Shown in pieces: positions 4,737-7,419 of a stretch of 7,419 nt of DNA. The stretch covers positions 1-7,419 of the forward strand of contig JADHVH010000023.1 in the NCBI GenBank assembly GCA_016784085.1, read 5' to 3'. This DNA comes from Candidatus Pacearchaeota archaeon. GTDB lineage: Archaea; Nanobdellota; Nanobdellia; Pacearchaeales; GW2011-AR1. Both the position numbers and the translations under genes were made by a program. The stretch's first letter is position 1. Each line of letters starts with the position of its first letter. The notes below the pieces were generated by a model, which did not search any database, was not told where the DNA came from, and was given only the letters and a program-made list of their open reading frames with translations.

Positions 4737-4832
4737 TTATTTAACAACAATCTTTTTCTGAGTTTTTTTAGCCCCACGTTTTCTACGATTCATTGCTCTT
4801 TTAACGTTATTTTTTAATCTTTTTTGAACCAT
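4737..4832 (-). CDS. 31-residue highly basic peptide
   Basis: This short frame starts at the ATG at 4832 and ends at the TAA at 4737-4739. It encodes a 31-residue peptide with 9 lysines, 5 arginines and no acidic residue, for example KRAMNRRKRGAKKTQKK. A TATA box (CTTTATAAAG, 4856-4865) lies 24-33 bases before the ATG, the spacing seen for other genes here, which argues for a real leaderless gene. Its end faces the VKOR stop only 3 bases away. I do not recognise the family. Composition suggests a nucleic-acid or ribosome-binding peptide, but it is not the archaeal L41e sequence as I know it. Confidence 0.6.
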   Translation of the reverse strand: MVQKRLKNNVKRAMNRRKRGAKKTQKKIVVK

Positions 4833-4855
4833 CTTAAATTATTTAAATAAAATTA

Positions 4856-4865
4856 CTTTATAAAG
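4856..4865 (-). promoter_or_regulatory. TATA box of the basic peptide gene
   Basis: CTTTATAAAG is a perfect palindrome 24-33 bases upstream of the peptide ATG. It begins 6 bases beyond the helicase stop codon, so the peptide gene has its own promoter in addition to any read-through. Confidence 0.55.
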
Positions 4866-4871
4866 ATAATC

Positions 4872-6581
4872 CTATCTTTTGGGTCTCCGAATATTAGTTT
4901 TTCCTTTGCTTGGAGGCCTTCTAATTCCAGGTTTTTTACCATATGAACTTTTTCCACCTTTGCTAGGTCCACTTTTACTATATCTTTTAGGGCCACTAGT
5001 TTTTCGACCATATTTACTAGGACTTATTCTATTAGGTTTAGGTTTTCGATCATATTTTTTAGGCCCATCTCTATCTGAATTATTATCTCCATATTTTTTA
5101 GGTCCATCTCTACTAAAACTTTTTCCCCCAAAGCTTCTTCCACCGGAGCTTCCTCCAAAGCTTCCTCCACTGGAGCTTCCTCCAAAGCTTCTTCCACCAG
5201 AGTTTCTAGGTCTATCTCTATTTGAACCACTTGAATTATATTTTTTAGGGCCATCTCTACTAAAACTTTTTCCCCCAAAGCTTCTTCCACCGGAGCTTCC
5301 TCCAAAGCTTCTTCCCCCAGAACTTCTAGGTCCTCTACTTGGTCCAGAACTTCTTGGGCCTCTAGAATCTCTTCTAGGATTTCCTCTTCCAAAATTTCTT
5401 CCCCCTGGAATTCTAGGTCCGTTGCTTCTAGCTCTAGTATCATTTCTTCCTTGAGCAATTCTTATTCGAACAATTTCAAGTTGAGGTAGTTTTTCAGGGG
5501 TAATATTAATTGCATCTATATTTGAAATATCACTGAATTTTTCATAATCTCTACTAGCTAAAATTGTAATCGCTTTACCTTTTTCTCCAGCTCTTGCAGT
5601 TCTTCCAATTCTATGAATATAATCTTTATGATCAGCAGGAACATCATAATTGTAAACATGAGTTACTCCTTTGATATCTAAACCTCTAGCAGCGACATCT
5701 GTACATACTAAAACTCCCACTCCTTTTTTATGAAATTCATCAAGAACTCTTATTCTTTTTTTCTGTTCAAGTCCACCATGAATTGCTCTGGCATGTATTC
5801 CAGCTCCAATTAAGTTATCTGAGATAAAATCAACATTTCTTCTAGTGCTACAAAATACCATTACTAAATCTGCATCTTCTTTTTTCAATAAACTTACAAG
5901 TAAAGAAAATTTTTTATTATCAGGAACATCATAATAAACTTGTTTTAATTTAGAAGGATCAATATGAGATTTAACAGCAATTTCAACAGGATTTTTTGTA
6001 TATTTTTGAGCTAGATAATCAATTTCAGATGAAATTGTTGCAGAAAACATCATTGTTTGTCTTTCTTCAGGACATTCGTGAATTATTTTTTCAACATCTC
6101 TACTAAAACCCATATCAAACATTCTATCAACTTCATCTAGAACAAGAATTTTTAATCCATCTAATCTTAAAGTTCTTCTATTAATATGGTCTTGAATTCT
6201 TCCAGGAGTTCCAACAAGAACATCTGTTGAGTAAAGTTTTTTTATTTGAGATTCAATTCTTACACCACCATAAACAGCTAAAACATTAAGTTTTTTATTT
6301 TTTGCAAAATCTCTTATTGCCTGTGCAACTTGTTCTGCTAATTCTCTAGTTGGAGTTAAAATCATAGCTTGAATTTTTCTACTTGGTTCTAAATTTTCAA
6401 GAATTGGAGAAGCAAAAGCTAATGTTTTTCCACTACCTGTTGCAGAACCACCAATAATATCCTTACCAGCTAATGCTACAGGAATTGCTTTTTTCTGAAT
6501 TTCAGAAGGTTCTGTAAAACCAGCATGTTTTAGAACATCTGTTAATTCTTTACTTAATCCTAATTTTGTAAATTTTTCCAT
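4872..6581 (-). CDS. DEAD-box-family RNA helicase with disordered Gly/Ser/Arg tail
   Basis: The 569-residue protein is an ATP-dependent RNA helicase. The motifs are Q (GFTEPSEIQKKAIP, 21-34), I (ATGSGKT, 47-53), Ia (PTRELA), TPGR (125-128), II (DEVD, 149-152), III (SAT, 180-182), V (ARGLD, 298-302) and VI (HRIGRTAR, 323-330). Motif II is DEVD rather than DEAD, a tolerated variant. Residues from about 378 to the end are disordered, rich in Gly, Ser, Arg and Phe, with repeated SGGRSFGG and SRDGPKKY units and a basic end. Such tails bind RNA and promote condensates. The ATG at 6581 is preferred over a TTG two codons earlier. A structured leader of about 110 bases precedes it, suggesting RNA-level control as for cold-induced helicases. 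It probably remodels ribosomal or messenger RNA. Confidence 0.93.
   Translation of the reverse strand: MEKFTKLGLSKELTDVLKHAGFTEPSEIQKKAIPVALAGKDIIGGSATGSGKTLAFASPILENLEPSRKIQAMILTPTRELAEQVAQAIRDFAKNKKLNVLAVYGGVRIESQIKKLYSTDVLVGTPGRIQDHINRRTLRLDGLKILVLDEVDRMFDMGFSRDVEKIIHECPEERQTMMFSATISSEIDYLAQKYTKNPVEIAVKSHIDPSKLKQVYYDVPDNKKFSLLVSLLKKEDADLVMVFCSTRRNVDFISDNLIGAGIHARAIHGGLEQKKRIRVLDEFHKKGVGVLVCTDVAARGLDIKGVTHVYNYDVPADHKDYIHRIGRTARAGEKGKAITILASRDYEKFSDISNIDAINITPEKLPQLEIVRIRIAQGRNDTRARSNGPRIPGGRNFGRGNPRRDSRGPRSSGPSRGPRSSGGRSFGGSSGGRSFGGKSFSRDGPKKYNSSGSNRDRPRNSGGRSFGGSSSGGSFGGSSGGRSFGGKSFSRDGPKKYGDNNSDRDGPKKYDRKPKPNRISPSKYGRKTSGPKRYSKSGPSKGGKSSYGKKPGIRRPPSKGKTNIRRPKR
5091..5164 (+). repeat. 74-bp direct repeat inside the helicase tail, copy 1
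   Basis: This segment matches 5238-5311 with one difference in 74 bases (offset 147 bp, 49 codons). It encodes the SFGG...SFSRDGPKKY block. Near identity at the DNA level points to recent duplication or gene conversion, and shorter AAGCTTC-type sub-repeats continue to about 5200. Confidence 0.85.
5238..5311 (+). repeat. 74-bp direct repeat inside the helicase tail, copy 2
   Basis: This is the second copy of the 5091-5164 repeat, with T changed to G at the base matching 5103. The offset is a multiple of three, so gain or loss of one unit would keep the frame and change the tail by 49 residues. Confidence 0.85.
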
Positions 6582-6692
6582 TTTCAATTTTTAGCATAAA
6601 TGCTTTTAACAAATTAATTTTCAAGAAATATTTCTTGAGCGCAAGTCCTTAGAGACATTTGAGTTGCTCAAGACTTACTAACACGTTTGTTA
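6582..6692 (-). ncRNA. Structured 5' leader of the helicase mRNA (or small RNA)
   Basis: No frame occupies this stretch. A TATA box at 6714-6723 predicts a start near 6692, giving a leader of about 110 bases. It holds overlapping inverted repeats: CTTGAGC (6666-6672 on the minus strand) with GCTCAAG (6634-6640), TTGAG-caa-CTCAA (6659-6671), and an 18-bp palindrome, TCAAGAAATATTTCTTGA (6621-6638). The segment at 6630-6640 can pair with the upstream or the downstream arm but not both. I recognise no known riboswitch or box C/D or H/ACA RNA. There is no clear SD before the helicase ATG. Confidence 0.45.
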
Positions 6693-6713
6693 TAGAATTC
6701 AACAATTTTTAGG

Positions 6714-6723
6714 CTTTATAAGG
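6714..6723 (-). promoter_or_regulatory. TATA box upstream of the helicase leader
   Basis: On the minus strand this reads CCTTATAAAG. It is 15 bases beyond the stop codon of the coiled-coil gene and the best TATA match in the 6582-6738 gap. It implies a long leader rather than a leaderless helicase message. Confidence 0.5.
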
Positions 6724-6738
6724 TTGTGGGTTTTGGAT

Positions 6739-7419
6739 TTAAACAATTTCTACACCCATTTTTTTTAATTCTTCCTTTAGTGAACTAATTAATTCTACCC
6801 TATTTTCTTTAGATTTTTCATTTCTTTTTTGTTCTCTATTAAGGTCTTCTTTAAAATCATCAATTTTGATAAGAATTTCTTTTAATTTTAAATGTAATTT
6901 TTTAGTTAAGTCTTCTTCAAGCTCCTTTTCTAGATTTGAAATTTCTTCTTTTTTATTTTTAACTAGATTTATTTTTTCTAAAATTAAGTCATTATTTAAT
7001 TTTGATTCTTCCAATAGGTCAAGAATCATTTTTCCATTATCTTTTTCAAAATTTATTTGAAAGTTTTCTTTATGTTCTTTAAGAATTTTAATTTGTTTTT
7101 CATTTATGTGGAAGAAATTACTTAGAGCCTTAAAATCAAGGGCCTGCCTTAAACTAAAAATATCATTTTTTAATTCTTCTTTTAATTTTTTAATTTGTTG
7201 TTTTTTAACCAACATATTTTTATGATTTTCACTTTTTTTAATTTCTTCAATTTCATTTAAAAGTTCTTTATTTTCTTTATTTTTTTCATCAATTTTGTCT
7301 TCAATAGAAAAAATTTCTTTTTTAATTTCAGAGAGATTTTTATTCATAGGTTCTAACAAATCTAATTTTAATTTTAAAAATTCAATTTTTTGAAATAATT
7401 CTGAAATTTCCTTATTATT
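6739..7419 (-). CDS. Coiled-coil protein, N-terminus outside the window
   Basis: The frame is open from the right edge to a TAA at 6739-6741, giving 226 visible residues. The gene is partial at its 5' end. The apparent start at 7359 is a TTG with open coding sequence before it, so I do not accept it as the start. The protein is rich in Lys, Glu, Leu and Ile. Long heptad-like stretches run over about the first 95 visible residues and again over the last 90. They are separated by a less regular centre (LRQALDFKALSNFFHINEKQ onward, through FEKDNGKMILDLLEES). No cysteine, catalytic motif, signal or membrane segment is seen. It may be a structural or scaffold protein of the type often left uncharacterised in archaea. 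I do not recognise the family. Confidence 0.75.
   Translation of the reverse strand, partial: NNKEISELFQKIEFLKLKLDLLEPMNKNLSEIKKEIFSIEDKIDEKNKENKELLNEIEEIKKSENHKNMLVKKQQIKKLKEELKNDIFSLRQALDFKALSNFFHINEKQIKILKEHKENFQINFEKDNGKMILDLLEESKLNNDLILEKINLVKNKKEEISNLEKELEEDLTKKLHLKLKEILIKIDDFKEDLNREQKRNEKSKENRVELISSLKEELKKMGVEIV

Noticed and set aside
5091..5311. CRISPR-like array
   Set aside because: There are only two long copies, in frame inside a coding region. The spacer between them is made of related sub-repeats and coding sequence.
4879..5454. Long plus-strand frame rich in Leu and Pro
   Set aside because: It is the reverse of the Gly/Ser/Arg repeat tail of the helicase. Its low-complexity composition and lack of any start signal show it is an artefact of the repeats.
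5024..5458. Minus-strand frame rich in Glu and Leu
   Set aside because: It is another frame of the helicase tail repeats, and the helicase frame explains the region fully.
6594..6603. GCATTTATGC as the helicase TATA box
   Set aside because: It is only 13-22 bases before the ATG, so transcription would begin inside the gene. The box at 6714-6723 is better placed with a leader.
6866..7060. Plus-strand frame rich in Ser and Phe
   Set aside because: It is the reverse of the Lys/Glu-rich coiled-coil gene and has no start signal.
7357..7359. Start codon of the coiled-coil protein
   Set aside because: The codon is TTG and the frame stays open with the same composition to the window edge, so the true start is outside.

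Overview
The window is AT-rich and looks archaeal. Several genes have a TATA box 24-33 bases upstream of the ATG and no Shine-Dalgarno (SD) sequence, as in leaderless archaeal transcription. The gene content also fits: an AbrB-RelE pair, a VKOR-like membrane protein, a small DoxX protein and tiny basic proteins. Small genes packed with 1-11 base gaps and low GC suggest a DPANN-type archaeon (Pacearchaeota/Woesearchaeota-like). This lineage is inferred from style, because no rRNA or other marker gene lies in the window.

Layout from left to right. Positions 1-162 hold no gene. They contain an unusually GC-rich patch and a hairpin. A minus-strand nucleotidyltransferase gene (163-657) follows, bracketed by an 11-bp inverted repeat. 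Positions 658-872 are non-coding, with degenerate repeat copies and a stem-loop that recurs at the end of the ferredoxin gene. Next on the minus strand is a compact set in transcription order: AbrB antitoxin, RelE-type toxin and a [2Fe-2S] ferredoxin. It has its own TATA box and a perfect inverted-repeat operator. Upstream of that set, also on the minus strand, lies a glutaredoxin-thioredoxin reductase pair.

At 2850-2978 a divergent promoter region drives that pair leftward and a rightward operon of DoxX, an MsrB-MsrA fusion and a VKOR-like protein. Both TATA boxes are followed by copies of the same palindrome, TTAACRATYGTTWA, so one regulator probably controls both directions. Together the five genes form a thiol-redox module. 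Glutaredoxin and its flavoprotein reductase work in the cytosol. A membrane-anchored methionine sulfoxide reductase, a VKOR thiol oxidase and DoxX work at or outside the membrane.

The right part is on the minus strand. It contains a previously unlisted 31-residue very basic peptide gene (4737-4832) with its own TATA box. Next is a DEAD-box-type RNA helicase with a 190-residue Gly/Ser/Arg-rich disordered tail, and a roughly 110-base, hairpin-rich leader upstream of it. A coiled-coil protein gene runs off the right edge. There are no tRNA, rRNA, CRISPR or transposase genes. The best candidates for new biology are the shared redox operator, the switch-like leader of the helicase, the basic micro-protein, and the repeat-bracketed nucleotidyltransferase.
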